DNA from: Ruminococcus sp.
GTDB taxonomy: Bacteria; Bacillota; Clostridia; Oscillospirales; Ruminococcaceae
Reading direction: 5' to 3'
DNA: 57,073 nt
Assembly (NCBI GenBank): GCA_014799805.1
Contig: JAAVHJ010000034.1
Span: 1 to 57,073, forward strand
A program made the translations under genes and the position numbers. Below are positions 24,044 to 32,887 of this stretch, in pieces (positions within the stretch are counted from its first letter, which is position 1; every line of letters starts with the position of its first letter). Under the pieces are notes generated by a model. That model saw nothing but the letters and a program-made list of their open reading frames with translations. It had not been told where the DNA came from and did no database searches.

Positions 24044-24725
24044 AACCCATTAAGGCAAGTGCTTCTTTTGCAGCCATTTGTTCAGCTTCTTTTTTGCTTT
24101 TGCCAATGCCTTTGCCGATAACATTAGAATTTAAATATACTTCCACGACAAACGTTTTATTATGGTCTGGACCTGATTCTTCAATTAATTGATAATCTAC
24201 TTTTTCCTCAGGGTTTTTCTGAATAACTTCTTGTAAAGCTGTTTTATAATCCCCAAATAAGATAGAATGCTTTTCTGGGATATTTTTTGGAATAAAATGC
24301 AAAATATGCTCTCTTGCAGATTCTAAACCACCATCAAGATAAATTGCCGCAATCACAGCCTCAAAAGCGTCTGCTAAAATAGAAGGACGTTCACGCCCAC
24401 CCGTATGAACTTCACCTTTGCCCAATAATAAATAATCACCTAAATTAATTTTTAAAGCAAATCTATGCAGAGATTTTTCACAAACAAGAGCCGCACGGAT
24501 TTTTGTCAATTCCCCCTCTGGTAAATCAGGGTAATGCTCAAATAAATACTGTGATACAACAAGTGATAAAATACTATCACCTAAAAATTCCAGTCTTTCG
24601 TTGCTTTTTCTTTGTTTTTTTTTCTCATTCGCATAAGAAGAATGCGATAATGCTTCATAAATAAAATCCTGATTTTTAAAACAATAACCGATTTTTTTTT
24701 CCAGTTCTGAAAAAGAAATATTCAT
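24027..24725 (-). CDS. rnc: Ribonuclease III
   Basis: Cuts double-stranded RNA in rRNA and mRNA maturation. 232 residues. The catalytic signature ERLEFLGDSILSLVV starts at 43, with a second acidic set at DAFEAVIAAIYLDGG. A double-stranded-RNA-binding domain occupies about 158-228 (DYKTALQEVIQ...GKGIGKSKKEAEQMAAKEAL). AAGGAGG lies upstream of the ATG. It lies 5 bp after plsX; the acpP gene that often separates them in Firmicutes is not here. Confidence 0.97.
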   Translation of the reverse strand: MNISFSELEKKIGYCFKNQDFIYEALSHSSYANEKKKQRKSNERLEFLGDSILSLVVSQYLFEHYPDLPEGELTKIRAALVCEKSLHRFALKINLGDYLLLGKGEVHTGGRERPSILADAFEAVIAAIYLDGGLESAREHILHFIPKNIPEKHSILFGDYKTALQEVIQKNPEEKVDYQLIEESGPDHNKTFVVEVYLNSNVIGKGIGKSKKEAEQMAAKEALALMGYEDAS

Positions 24726-24730
24726 AAAAA

Positions 24731-25729
24731 TTAATTTCCTCCTTTCATGCTTTCCAGAATATCAGTAATCACAGAAATCATATTGCCATCAACACATTTT
24801 TTTGCCTGACGAATTGCGTTATAAAAAGCTTTTGCGTCGGAGCTTCCATGTGCTTTAATCACTGGATAGGCAATCCCTAATAAAATTGCACCACCTTCTT
24901 CTTTGTAATCCATTAATTTCTGAAAATCTTTAATTTTATTTAATAATAACAAAGCCGATAATTTACCTTTGACACCACTGAACCAATTTTTTAAATTATC
25001 TCGGAATAAAGCTCCCATGCCTTCATAAAGCTTTAATGTAATATTGCCAGAAAATCCATCACAGACAATGACATCATAATTACCCTCTGGGAGTTCTCTT
25101 GCTTCCGCATTGCCAATAAAATTAATAGGTGCATTTTTTAACAATTCATAAGCCTGTAATTCCTGTTCTCGTCCCTTTGTTTCTTCTGCACCGATATTTA
25201 ATAACCCGACTCTTGGATGAGCAATATGTTTCACACATTTCATATAAGCTGTTCCCATGATAGCAAATTGTACCAACATGTCAGCTCTGCATTCTGTATT
25301 TGCACCAGCATCTAATAATATAAATTTATTCCGATTAGATGGCAACATAGGTGCAAGAGCAGGACGCTTAATGCCTTTAATGCGTTTGGTCAAAAGCGTT
25401 GCACCTGTTACCAAACCTCCAGTACTTCCTGCACTGACAAAAGCGTCACCTTTGCCATCACGAAGAGCCTGTAATCCTACTGCTAGAGAAGTATTTTTGC
25501 CTTCTCTTAAAATACTTGCGGGCTGTGCATGAATATCAAAAATTTCATCAGCCTGCAAGATTTCAAATCCTGCAATATCAAGATTTTCTTGTGTTGCAAC
25601 TTGTTTAATTTTTGTCTCATCGCCTGTTAAAATAATATCTACCTGTAATTCTTGTTTTGCCAGTTGACAACCTTTGATGACTTCCAATGGTGCATTATCA
25701 CCGCCGAAAGCGTCTACAATAATTTTCAT
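24731..25729 (-). CDS. plsX: Phosphate acyltransferase PlsX
   Basis: Makes acyl-phosphate from acyl-ACP for phospholipid synthesis (substrate for PlsY); peripheral membrane protein. 332 residues with the typical start MKIIVDAFGGDNAPLEVIKG, SAGSTGGLVTGATLL, LDAGANTECRADML, and VCDGFSGNITLKLYEG. The ATG is preceded by GGAG at about 11 nt, overlapping the end of trmFO, 8 bp upstream. The gene does not have plsY, fabD or acpP next to it. Confidence 0.97.
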   Translation of the reverse strand: MKIIVDAFGGDNAPLEVIKGCQLAKQELQVDIILTGDETKIKQVATQENLDIAGFEILQADEIFDIHAQPASILREGKNTSLAVGLQALRDGKGDAFVSAGSTGGLVTGATLLTKRIKGIKRPALAPMLPSNRNKFILLDAGANTECRADMLVQFAIMGTAYMKCVKHIAHPRVGLLNIGAEETKGREQELQAYELLKNAPINFIGNAEARELPEGNYDVIVCDGFSGNITLKLYEGMGALFRDNLKNWFSGVKGKLSALLLLNKIKDFQKLMDYKEEGGAILLGIAYPVIKAHGSSDAKAFYNAIRQAKKCVDGNMISVITDILESMKGGN

Positions 25730-25737
25730 AAATTAAA

Positions 25738-27042
25738 TTACTCCAAGTTCTGTAAAAATTCTGTCAATCTTGAGACAGCAAGTTCTGCTGTTTTTTGATA
25801 GCGTTCTTGTTTCCCTTTGATACGTTCAGATAAAGCAGGCAGTAATCCCATATTTGCACCCATAGGCTGAAATTCAGAAAAGCCTCCCTCACTGACATAA
25901 TTAGCTAATGCCCCTGTCATTGTATCTTTTGGCAGAATATATGCTGATTTGCCTTGTAATTTCCTTGCAAGGCTCTTTCCAGCAATCATACCACTGGAAG
26001 CTGATTCCATATAGCCTTCAACGCCTGTGATTTGTCCAGCAAAAAACATAGTTTCAGCATTTTTAAGCGAATAATCTGGATTTAATAATGCAGGACTATT
26101 CAGGAAAAAATTTCTATGCATGACACCATATCTTAGAAATTCTGCATGTTCTAATCCTGGAATCATGCCAAACACCCTTTTTTGTTCATTGAATTTTAAA
26201 TTTGTCTGAAATCCAACTAGATTAAACATTGTTGCATTTTTATTTTCACGGCGTAATTGTACAACAGCATAGGGTCTTTTGCCTGTTTTCGGGTCACGCA
26301 AACCGACAGGTTTTAAGCAACCAAATCTAAGTGTGTCAATTCCTCTTGATGCCAGAACTTCTACAGGCATACAACCTTCATATACTTTAAAGAATTCTTT
26401 ATCATGTTCATGCAAGGGAGCTTTTTCAGCAGTTACCAGAGCATTCCAGAAATTTTCATATTCTTGCTGATTCATGGGACAATTTAAATAATCTGCGTCA
26501 CCTCTGTCATATCTTGATTGCAAGAAAATCTTATCCATAGCAAGACTTTCAGCAGAAACAACAGGAGCTGCGGCATCAAAAAAACTTAATCTATTGCCAC
26601 AGAGTAATTCTATTTTTTCAGCAAGCAAATCCGAAGTGAGAGGTCCTGTTGCAATAATTGCATTTTTATCTGGCAATTCTGTAATTTCTTCACGAATTAT
26701 AGTAATTAATTCTTGATTTTGCATTTTTTCCGTCACAAGTTCTGAAAATTGTTCACGGTCAACGGCTAATGCACCGCCAGCAGGTACTGCACAAGCTTTG
26801 GCACAGGAAATTAATAAACTACCTTGCAATTCCATTTCTGCTTTCAGCAATCCGCCAGCAGATGCCAGACGGGAAGCTTTTAACGAATTAGAACAGACAA
26901 GTTCTGCTAAATTTTCATGATGATGTGCTGGACTATATTTATTTGGCTTCATTTCGTAAAGCATAACAGAAATTCCTGCCTGACTTAACTGCCAAGCAGC
27001 TTCACAGCCAGCAAGACCTCCACCAATTACAATTGCATTCAT
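25738..27042 (-). CDS. trmFO: tRNA (uracil-5-)-methyltransferase TrmFO
   Basis: Folate- and FAD-dependent methyltransferase that makes ribothymidine 54 in the T-loop of tRNA. 434 residues. FAD-binding IGGGLAGCEAAWQL is at 6-19; the segments YSPAHHHENLAELVCSNSL, CMPVEVLASRG, and PVGLRDPKTGKRPYAVVQLRRE are characteristic of the family. It overlaps the end of topA by 4 bp (ATGA). The topA-trmFO order is standard in Firmicutes. Confidence 0.97.
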   Translation of the reverse strand: MNAIVIGGGLAGCEAAWQLSQAGISVMLYEMKPNKYSPAHHHENLAELVCSNSLKASRLASAGGLLKAEMELQGSLLISCAKACAVPAGGALAVDREQFSELVTEKMQNQELITIIREEITELPDKNAIIATGPLTSDLLAEKIELLCGNRLSFFDAAAPVVSAESLAMDKIFLQSRYDRGDADYLNCPMNQQEYENFWNALVTAEKAPLHEHDKEFFKVYEGCMPVEVLASRGIDTLRFGCLKPVGLRDPKTGKRPYAVVQLRRENKNATMFNLVGFQTNLKFNEQKRVFGMIPGLEHAEFLRYGVMHRNFFLNSPALLNPDYSLKNAETMFFAGQITGVEGYMESASSGMIAGKSLARKLQGKSAYILPKDTMTGALANYVSEGGFSEFQPMGANMGLLPALSERIKGKQERYQKTAELAVSRLTEFLQNLE

Positions 27043-29111
27043 TTTAAATTCCTTTCATAACCACAGCCATCTTTTTGACAAATCAGCATTCCCATTTTAC
27101 CGCCTTTTTTAAATAACGTAGACTGACATTGTGGACAATGTTCTTCTGTAGGCGTGAACCAAGTCATAAAATGACAGTCAGGATAGCCTAGACAACCATA
27201 AAAACTTCTGCCACGTTTGGACTTTTTTTGAATAATTTTATTGCCACAGGCAGGACATATACCACAGGTTTCCTGTACAATTTTTTGTGTATTTTTACAA
27301 TCAGGATACCCTGTACAAGCAATAAACTTTCCAAAACGTCCAAATTTAATTACCATAGGTTTTCCACATTGTTCACAGATAATATCTGTTTGTTCTTCTG
27401 GAATTTTCATGTGTTTGCCGTCCATCGCTTCTTCAGCCGTTGCAAGTGTTTTTGAAAAATCCTGATAAAAATTATCCAGCATATTCACCCAATCCGCAGA
27501 ACCTTGTTCAATATTATCAAGCTCTGTTTCCATATTTGCTGTGAAATCTGCATCTACAATATGCTGAAAATGTTCTTTCATGACTTGTGTTGTCACGTCT
27601 CCTAAAGGCGTTGGACGGAGCTGTTTTCCTTCACGTTCTACATACATTCTGGATAAAATTGTTGTAATCGTTGGTGCATAGGTACTCGGTCTGCCGATTC
27701 CATTTTCTTCCAATGTTTTAATCAAACTCGCTTCAGAATATCTTGCAGGAGGCTGTGTAAAATGCTGATTGCCGTCAAGACTAGCAATTTTCAAAATATC
27801 CTGTTCTTTGAGTGGCGGAAGCATTTTTTCATTTTCTTCTGAATCATTCTTGTCATCATATAGAACTGTAAAGCCATCAAATTTTACAGAATAACCAGAG
27901 GCTTTAAAAATACAATTATCTGCTTGAATCTCTACAGAGATAGTATTTAATAAAGCATTTGCCATCTGACTTGCAATAAATCTTTCCCAAATTAATTTGT
28001 ATAATTTATACTGGTCGCTCGTTAAACTTGATTGAATACTATCAGGTGTTACATTTGGCATAGATGGACGAATTGCCTCGTGGGCATCTTGTGCATTTTT
28101 CTTGCTTTTAAATACACGGGGTTTTTCAGGTAAATAATTATCACCATAACTATTTTTAATATATTCTGTTGCTGCTTCCTGAGCATCAGCAGAAATTCTT
28201 AAGCTATCTGTTCGCATATAGGTAATCAAACCAACAGCTCCCATACCATTTACATCAATGCCTTCATAAAGTTCCTGTGCTGTTTTCATAGTACGTTTGG
28301 ATTGAAATCCTAATTTTTTAGATGCTTCTTGTTGCAATGTTGAAGTAATAAACGGTGGTGATGGTTGTCTTTTGGTAACACGCTTTTTTATCGTTTGTAC
28401 TTGAAATACTGCATTTTTAAGCCGTTCCAGAATTTTTTCTGTCTGTTCCTGATTTTCAAGCTCTATTTTTTTACCATCTACAGAAGCTAATTTTGCAGAA
28501 AAGATTTTATCACTATCTGCATATAATTTTGCGTCAATTGTCCAATATTCTTTTGGAACAAATAATTTAATTTCTTCTTCCCTGTCAACAATTAATCGCA
28601 CTGCGACTGACTGCACACGACCAGCAGATAAGCCACGTTTGACTTTTTTCCAAAGAAATGGACTAAGTTTATAGCCAACCAATCTATCTAAAATTCTTCT
28701 TGCCTGTTGTGCATTGACTAAATCCAAATCAATTTTATGCGGATTAGACATGCCATTCTGGACACCTGTTTTTGTAATTTCATTAAAAGCAATTCGATTA
28801 TTTGCGTTCAAGTCAAGACCAAGCATTTGTGCAAGATGCCATGAAATTGCTTCACCCTCTCTATCGGGGTCAGTTGCAAGATAAACATAGTCACTTTTTT
28901 TAGCTCGTTTTTTCAAATCTTTGATGACATCGCCCTTGCCTTTCATATCTACATATTGTGGTGTAAATCTATTTTCAACATCGACACCAAGTTTAGATTT
29001 TGGCAAATCTCGCACATGTCCCATAGATGCAATCACTTCATAACCTGTACCCAAGTATTTCTGAATCGTCTTAGCTTTCGCTGGGGACTCTACAATTACT
29101 AAATTAGACAT
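27039..29111 (-). CDS. topA: DNA topoisomerase I
   Basis: Type IA topoisomerase that relaxes negative supercoils. About 690 residues. The TOPRIM domain starts LVIVESPAKAKTI and has DPDREGEAISWHL; the active-site Tyr is in LITYMRTDSLRIS. Three C-terminal zinc-finger modules follow, with CEQCG...CTGYPDC, CPACG...CLGYPDC, and CPQC...C...C. I chose the ATG at 29111 (MSNLVIVE), preceded by GGTGA; a GTG eight codons earlier has an AAGGAG only 3-5 nt away and cannot be ruled out. It follows dprA, as in many Firmicutes. Confidence 0.96.
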   Translation of the reverse strand: MSNLVIVESPAKAKTIQKYLGTGYEVIASMGHVRDLPKSKLGVDVENRFTPQYVDMKGKGDVIKDLKKRAKKSDYVYLATDPDREGEAISWHLAQMLGLDLNANNRIAFNEITKTGVQNGMSNPHKIDLDLVNAQQARRILDRLVGYKLSPFLWKKVKRGLSAGRVQSVAVRLIVDREEEIKLFVPKEYWTIDAKLYADSDKIFSAKLASVDGKKIELENQEQTEKILERLKNAVFQVQTIKKRVTKRQPSPPFITSTLQQEASKKLGFQSKRTMKTAQELYEGIDVNGMGAVGLITYMRTDSLRISADAQEAATEYIKNSYGDNYLPEKPRVFKSKKNAQDAHEAIRPSMPNVTPDSIQSSLTSDQYKLYKLIWERFIASQMANALLNTISVEIQADNCIFKASGYSVKFDGFTVLYDDKNDSEENEKMLPPLKEQDILKIASLDGNQHFTQPPARYSEASLIKTLEENGIGRPSTYAPTITTILSRMYVEREGKQLRPTPLGDVTTQVMKEHFQHIVDADFTANMETELDNIEQGSADWVNMLDNFYQDFSKTLATAEEAMDGKHMKIPEEQTDIICEQCGKPMVIKFGRFGKFIACTGYPDCKNTQKIVQETCGICPACGNKIIQKKSKRGRSFYGCLGYPDCHFMTWFTPTEEHCPQCQSTLFKKGGKMGMLICQKDGCGYERNLK

Positions 29112-29179
29112 AGTTTCACCGTTTGTACGGCACACTCTCCTTTCAAATCAAATCAATCAAATCAATAGTTGCTTTAAAT

Positions 29180-30397
29180 TTATTTTAAATTATCTGCTAA
29201 TTGATAGTAATCCATGCCTTTATTAAAAATCCAACCTTGAATTTCCATTTCTACTAGATTTGTTGACAACACTTCAAAATGCATTTCTGCAAGTTGACAA
29301 AGCATATTTATATTTTTATCACTTTCTTTAAGTAATTCTAGAATTTTTTGCTGTTCTGATGTAGCTTCTGATGGAATCCAGTCAGTCGTCATAACAGAAT
29401 GTTTTATTTCTGTTAATTCAGATGCTAATTTTTCTTGAGATTCAGAAACAGAAAGTTTATTTTCTTGTTTTTTATTTTTTTGCTGTTTGATTGATTTAAC
29501 AGGTTTTTGCATTGGCTCAAAAATTTTATCATTTTTTATTGATAAAATATCTTCTGCGCTGAAAACAGGTGTTGCACCATCACGCAATAAAATTGCCTGC
29601 CCATCATAACGCTTATCAAAAATATTCGTAGGTGGTAAACAGAAAACAGTTCTGTTCTGGTCACATGCATTATTAGCAGTAATCATTGCACCACTTTTTT
29701 CTGCTGCTTCTAAAATCAAAGTTCCTTTGCTAATACCAGAAAGAATTCTATTTCTAATAGGAAAATTTCTGCTATAAGCAGGTGTACCAGGGAAATATTC
29801 TGAAATAAAAATTCCTGTTTCAAGAATTTTTTCTCGTAATGGTCTATTTTCTTTTGGATAATCAAAATCGATTCCACAGCCCATGACAGCAATTGTTGGC
29901 TTTCCTGCCATAAGAGCCGATTTATGGGCAACGCTATCCATTCCCATAGCACCACCACTTGCTATGATAATATCCTGCTCGGCAATCTCTATGCAAAGCT
30001 GTTCTCCTGTATAAATACTGTAATTTGATGGATATCTTGTACCTACAACGGTTAAAATATCTTCTTCTTGTAAAATAGTTGGGTCTCCTTTATAAAACAG
30101 CACCGCTGGTGCATCATAAATATTGCGGAGATGTTTGGGATAATAAATACTATCCCATGTGATAACACCAATACCATTCTGTTGACAAGATATTAAAATC
30201 TGTTTGGCTGCACCAAGTGAAGTTTCTGTTACTTTTCGATATTCATTTTCTTTTAAAAATTCGTTATCAGGTTCATGCATCATATAGTATAATGCTTTAA
30301 TATCTGGATATTCTTTGATAAGTTCTATTGTTCTTGCATTTGCAATGCCCATTACCATAACAAGCCAAAGCCAGCCTATGACCATGCCATCTTGCAT
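29180..30397 (-). CDS. dprA: DNA-processing protein DprA
   Basis: Binds incoming single-stranded DNA and loads RecA during transformation. 405 residues. The Rossmann-like core has TVVGTRYPSNY, ASGGAMGMDSVAHKSAL, MGCGIDFDYPKENR, and NFPIRNRILSGIS, all DprA signatures, at about 110-235. A Lys/Gln-rich linker and a winged-helix-like C-terminus (SEQQKILELLKESDKNINMLCQLAEMHFEVLSTNLVEMEIQGWIF) follow. GGGGG is 8 nt before the ATG. Whether the organism is competent cannot be judged; dprA is widely kept. Confidence 0.95.
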   Translation of the reverse strand: MQDGMVIGWLWLVMVMGIANARTIELIKEYPDIKALYYMMHEPDNEFLKENEYRKVTETSLGAAKQILISCQQNGIGVITWDSIYYPKHLRNIYDAPAVLFYKGDPTILQEEDILTVVGTRYPSNYSIYTGEQLCIEIAEQDIIIASGGAMGMDSVAHKSALMAGKPTIAVMGCGIDFDYPKENRPLREKILETGIFISEYFPGTPAYSRNFPIRNRILSGISKGTLILEAAEKSGAMITANNACDQNRTVFCLPPTNIFDKRYDGQAILLRDGATPVFSAEDILSIKNDKIFEPMQKPVKSIKQQKNKKQENKLSVSESQEKLASELTEIKHSVMTTDWIPSEATSEQQKILELLKESDKNINMLCQLAEMHFEVLSTNLVEMEIQGWIFNKGMDYYQLADNLK

Positions 30398-30449
30398 AAA
30401 TATGCCCCCTAGTGATGTTAATATGCTATTATTTTTATTATTTTTATCA

Positions 30450-31250
30450 CTATTTTGATTTCATCATTTCCCATGCCAAAATACCAGCTGCCATTGCTGC
30501 ATTGAAAGATTCCGCACCACCACGCATAGGAATTGTAATTTTATTTTCACATGCGGAAATAATTTCTTTTGGTAATCCGTTGCCCTCATTGCCAACCCAA
30601 ACAGCACAACCATTTTGAAAATGACAGTCTGTCAAAGAAATTGCCTGTTGAGATGGAACAGAAGCATAATTACAAATATGCTGAGCTTGTAATACTTGAA
30701 GTAAATGCATTGCGTTTGGTTCGTCCCAAACAGAAACCCGAAGTGCAGAACCCATTGCAGAACGTATTGTTTTCGGATTATATAACTCACAACTGCCACT
30801 TGTTAAAACAGCATCAATTCCCAATGCGTCACAAGTTCGCAAAATCATTCCCATATTTCCAGTATCTTGCAGATTGCATAATACTAAATACCTGCCATGA
30901 GATTGTAATAATTCTGCAACTGGTTTTTGAACAGGCATTTTACAGATTGCAAAAATGCCCTGTGTATGTTCAGTATCTGTTAAATATTCGCCAATATAAT
31001 CTGAAATATGTAATAATTGAATTTTTTCTATTTTTTTTAAATCCTGTAATATTTCATAATACTTATGCCAACATGTTTCTGTAATAAATATTTGCTGTAT
31101 TAAGAACGCATATTGCAAAGCATCTTTTACAATACGTAATCCTTCAATTACAAATAACTGTTCTGTGCGTCTTGCTTTTTTACTATCTCGCAATTTTTTA
31201 TAATGTTTTACAGCAGGATTATCTTTTGAAACAATTTCTTTTTGTAACAT
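30450..31250 (-). CDS. TrmH/SpoU family RNA methyltransferase
   Basis: 2'-O-ribose methyltransferase acting on rRNA or tRNA, about 266 residues. An N-terminal substrate-binding domain (NPAVKHYKKLRDSKKARRTEQLFVIEGLR) precedes the SPOUT knot with NLQDTGNMGMILRTCDALGIDAVL (motif I), VGNEGNGLP (motif II) and IPMRGGAESFNAAMAAGILAWE (motif III). I chose MLQKEIV at 31250, 11 nt after GGAG; an ATG three codons earlier is also possible. It follows rplT, a common place for this gene. The exact nucleotide is unknown. Confidence 0.92.
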   Translation of the reverse strand: MLQKEIVSKDNPAVKHYKKLRDSKKARRTEQLFVIEGLRIVKDALQYAFLIQQIFITETCWHKYYEILQDLKKIEKIQLLHISDYIGEYLTDTEHTQGIFAICKMPVQKPVAELLQSHGRYLVLCNLQDTGNMGMILRTCDALGIDAVLTSGSCELYNPKTIRSAMGSALRVSVWDEPNAMHLLQVLQAQHICNYASVPSQQAISLTDCHFQNGCAVWVGNEGNGLPKEIISACENKITIPMRGGAESFNAAMAAGILAWEMMKSK

Positions 31251-31274
31251 TTTTATCATGACTCCTATCAGGCA

Positions 31275-31310
31275 ATATAACAAAACACGCCATTTGGCGT
31301 GTTCTGTTAT
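31275..31310 (-). terminator. Terminator-like hairpin after rplT
   Basis: Minus-strand AACAGAACACGCC/GGCGTGTTTTGTT with an AAAT loop, 13 bp with one G-U. It lies about 17 bp after the rplT stop. The T-tract is weak (TTATATT), so partial readthrough to the methyltransferase gene is plausible. Confidence 0.7.
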
Positions 31311-31326
31311 TGTCTGAATCTCTGAA

Positions 31327-31680
31327 TTAAAGAGCAGACTTTGCCTTTTCTACGATTGCTGCAAATCCCTCTGCATCGTGAATTGCAATTTCAGAGAGCA
31401 TTTTTCTATTAAGCGTAATACCAGCTTTTTTACAGCCATTCATGAATGTAGAATAATTCATACCATTGCTTTTTGCAGCAGCAGAAATTCTAGCAATCCA
31501 AAGCTGGCGGAAGTTTCTTTTTTTCTGTTTTCTGCCAATATATGCATATTGACCAGATTTCATGACAGCCTGTTTTGCCATCTTGAAATGTTTGCTCTTT
31601 GCACCAAAATAGCCCTTTGCAAGTTTCAGGGTTTTATTTCTTCTTTTACGTGTTGCTAACGCACCTTTAATACGTGCCAT
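31327..31680 (-). CDS. rplT: 50S ribosomal protein L20
   Basis: Early-binding large-subunit protein, 117 residues, very basic. It starts [29 protein letters not shown] and keeps [19 protein letters not shown], both typical. L20 also represses its own operon in Bacillus by binding the leader. GGGAGG lies upstream of the ATG. It is the third gene of infC-rpmI-rplT. Confidence 0.98.
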   Translation of the reverse strand: MARIKGALATRKRRNKTLKLAKGYFGAKSKHFKMAKQAVMKSGQYAYIGRKQKKRNFRQLWIARISAAAKSNGMNYSTFMNGCKKAGITLNRKMLSEIAIHDAEGFAAIVEKAKSAL

Positions 31681-31711
31681 AATTTAATACCTCCCAGTGT
31701 GAAATTTTTAA

Positions 31712-31918
31712 TCAAAGATATGGAATCATTTTCTTAATAGCTGGTGCATTGGTCACATCTGCTACACCTGCATTTCTTGCGATTCTCTTACGTTTTGTGT
31801 CTTTCTGGGTCAGTCTATGACGCTTATTTGTGTGCTGATACTTTACTTTACCACTTGCGGTAAGCTTGAATCTTTTTTTGGCACCAGAATGTGTCTTGAC
31901 CTTTACTTTTTTAGCCAT
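31712..31918 (-). CDS. rpmI: 50S ribosomal protein L35
   Basis: Small large-subunit protein, 68 residues, starting MAKKVKVKTHSGAKKRFK and containing RHRLTQKDTKRKR. AAGGAGG lies upstream of the ATG. It lies 14 bp after infC and 31 bp before rplT. Confidence 0.98.
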   Translation of the reverse strand: MAKKVKVKTHSGAKKRFKLTASGKVKYQHTNKRHRLTQKDTKRKRIARNAGVADVTNAPAIKKMIPYL

Positions 31919-31932
31919 GATAAAAAGCCTCC

Positions 31933-32460
31933 TTATGCTTTTGTTGCTTTCGGGGATATGAACATAACAATACTGCGTCCCTCGGTTTTCGCAGGTTTTT
32001 CGACAATCCCAAATTCAGAACAAGCTTCTTTGAATCGTTCTAATAATTCTTCGCCGAACTGCGGATGTGCAATGGCACGCCTTCTGAAACGTACGGAAAC
32101 TTTAAGCTTATCACCGGATTTCAGGAATTTAATCCCCTGATTGACTTTGGTTTCAAAATCATGTGTATCAATTGTAGAAAACATGCGAATTTCTTTAATT
32201 GACATCACTTTTTGATTTTTCTTGGCTTCTTTTTCACGTTTCTGTTGTTCAAAACAGAATTTGCCGTAATCTAAAATACGACATACAGGCGGTTTCGCCT
32301 GTGGTGCAATTTTCACCAAATCCAGATTTTTCTCATAAGCGAGCATTTGTGCATCTCTTGCAGACATGACACCAAGTTTCTTTCCGTCAGAATCAATGAC
32401 CAGAATTTCTTTATCCCGAATCATTTCGTTAATCTGCATGTCCTTATTTTCCTTGCTTAT
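31933..32460 (-). CDS. infC: Translation initiation factor IF-3, probable ATA start
   Basis: IF-3 checks the start codon and initiator tRNA on the 30S subunit. The protein aligns with B. subtilis IF-3 through INEMIRDKEI, KLGVMSARDAQMLA, PPVCRILDYGKF and FRRRAIAHPQFGEELLERF. I place the start at an ATA at 32458-32460 giving (M)SKENKDMQINEM, 175 residues, since GGGGGTG lies 6 nt upstream and the SK-x(n)-INE pattern matches family N-termini beginning with ATT. Alternatives are a TTG at 32475 that overlaps the Shine-Dalgarno or the ATG at 32439-32441, which has only a close AAGG. Non-AUG starts in infC allow IF-3 to repress its own synthesis. Confidence 0.95.
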   Translation of the reverse strand: MSKENKDMQINEMIRDKEILVIDSDGKKLGVMSARDAQMLAYEKNLDLVKIAPQAKPPVCRILDYGKFCFEQQKREKEAKKNQKVMSIKEIRMFSTIDTHDFETKVNQGIKFLKSGDKLKVSVRFRRRAIAHPQFGEELLERFKEACSEFGIVEKPAKTEGRSIVMFISPKATKA

Positions 32461-32489
32461 TGCTGGCACCCCCAAGCATTAAAATTTTT

Positions 32490-32529
32490 AAAAAACAAAA
32501 ATGAGTGCGGATACAAACTCTGCACTCAT
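32490..32529 (-). terminator. Intrinsic terminator in the infC leader
   Basis: Minus-strand ATGAGTGC/GCACTCAT (8 bp; arms 32522-32529 and 32501-32508), then TTTTGTTTTTT. It lies about 150 nt after the promoter and 30-40 bp before the infC ribosome-binding site, so it attenuates the operon. Confidence 0.9.
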
Positions 32530-32679
32530 GCAATTGCTAATTTTATTATAATCTATCATAACTAAAATAACAGCAATTGACCGTTTCGGCATATCAGAAA
32601 AAAACTAAATTTATTTTATAAAATTTTTACAAAATTCTGTGTCAAACGGTGAGATACAGTCTGCATCTGCTTTGTTCTA
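32530..32679 (-). promoter_or_regulatory. Structured infC-rpmI-rplT leader, candidate L20-type
   Basis: Leader between the promoter and the terminator. A 5' hairpin GATGC/GTATC (loop AGACT), a long-range 7-bp pairing ACCGTTT (32644-32650) with AAACGGT (32580-32586), and an 8-bp stem CAATTGCT (32572-32579) with AGCAATTG (32531-32538) can stack in series, ending next to the terminator's 5' arm. The size and long-range pairing fit the L20 leader known in Bacillus. Exact family membership is not shown by eye. With the two promoters, this accounts for the 32461-32887 gap. Confidence 0.55.
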
Positions 32680-32685
32680 AATGCT

Positions 32686-32714
32686 ATTATAGCAGATTAA
32701 AATTTATTTGTCAA
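32686..32714 (-). promoter_or_regulatory. Sigma-A promoter of infC-rpmI-rplT
   Basis: TTGACA (32709-32714) and TATAAT (32686-32691) on the minus strand, 17-bp spacer. Perfect consensus. Start predicted near 32679. Confidence 0.93.
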
Positions 32715-32783
32715 GTGTTTTTTTGCAAAATCTAATTTTTTTTTTATTGCATAGCATTTTATACAGAATTTTTATGCAAGCTA

Positions 32784-32812
32784 TTGACTTTTCTGTAAAA
32801 ACAGTGTATAAT
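32784..32812 (+). promoter_or_regulatory. Sigma-A promoter of the phoH-ybeY-era unit
   Basis: TTGACT (32784-32789) and TATAAT (32807-32812) with a 17-bp spacer. It faces away from the infC promoter 70 bp to the left, forming the strand switch of the window. Confidence 0.9.
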
Positions 32813-32887
32813 GAAAGGGTGAGCGTAAGAATTTAGATTGCTGAAAAATAAAAAATTGTAATTTTTAGATAAGCAAGGGTGAAAAAT

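Noticed and set aside
29112-29175. Short 9-bp repeats (ATTGATTTG) upstream of topA as an operator
   Set aside because: Only two AT-rich copies and a partial third; too simple to support a binding site.
32530-32878. Replication origin at the strand switch
   Set aside because: There is no dnaA, dnaN or DnaA-box cluster; the region is explained by two back-to-back promoters and the infC leader.
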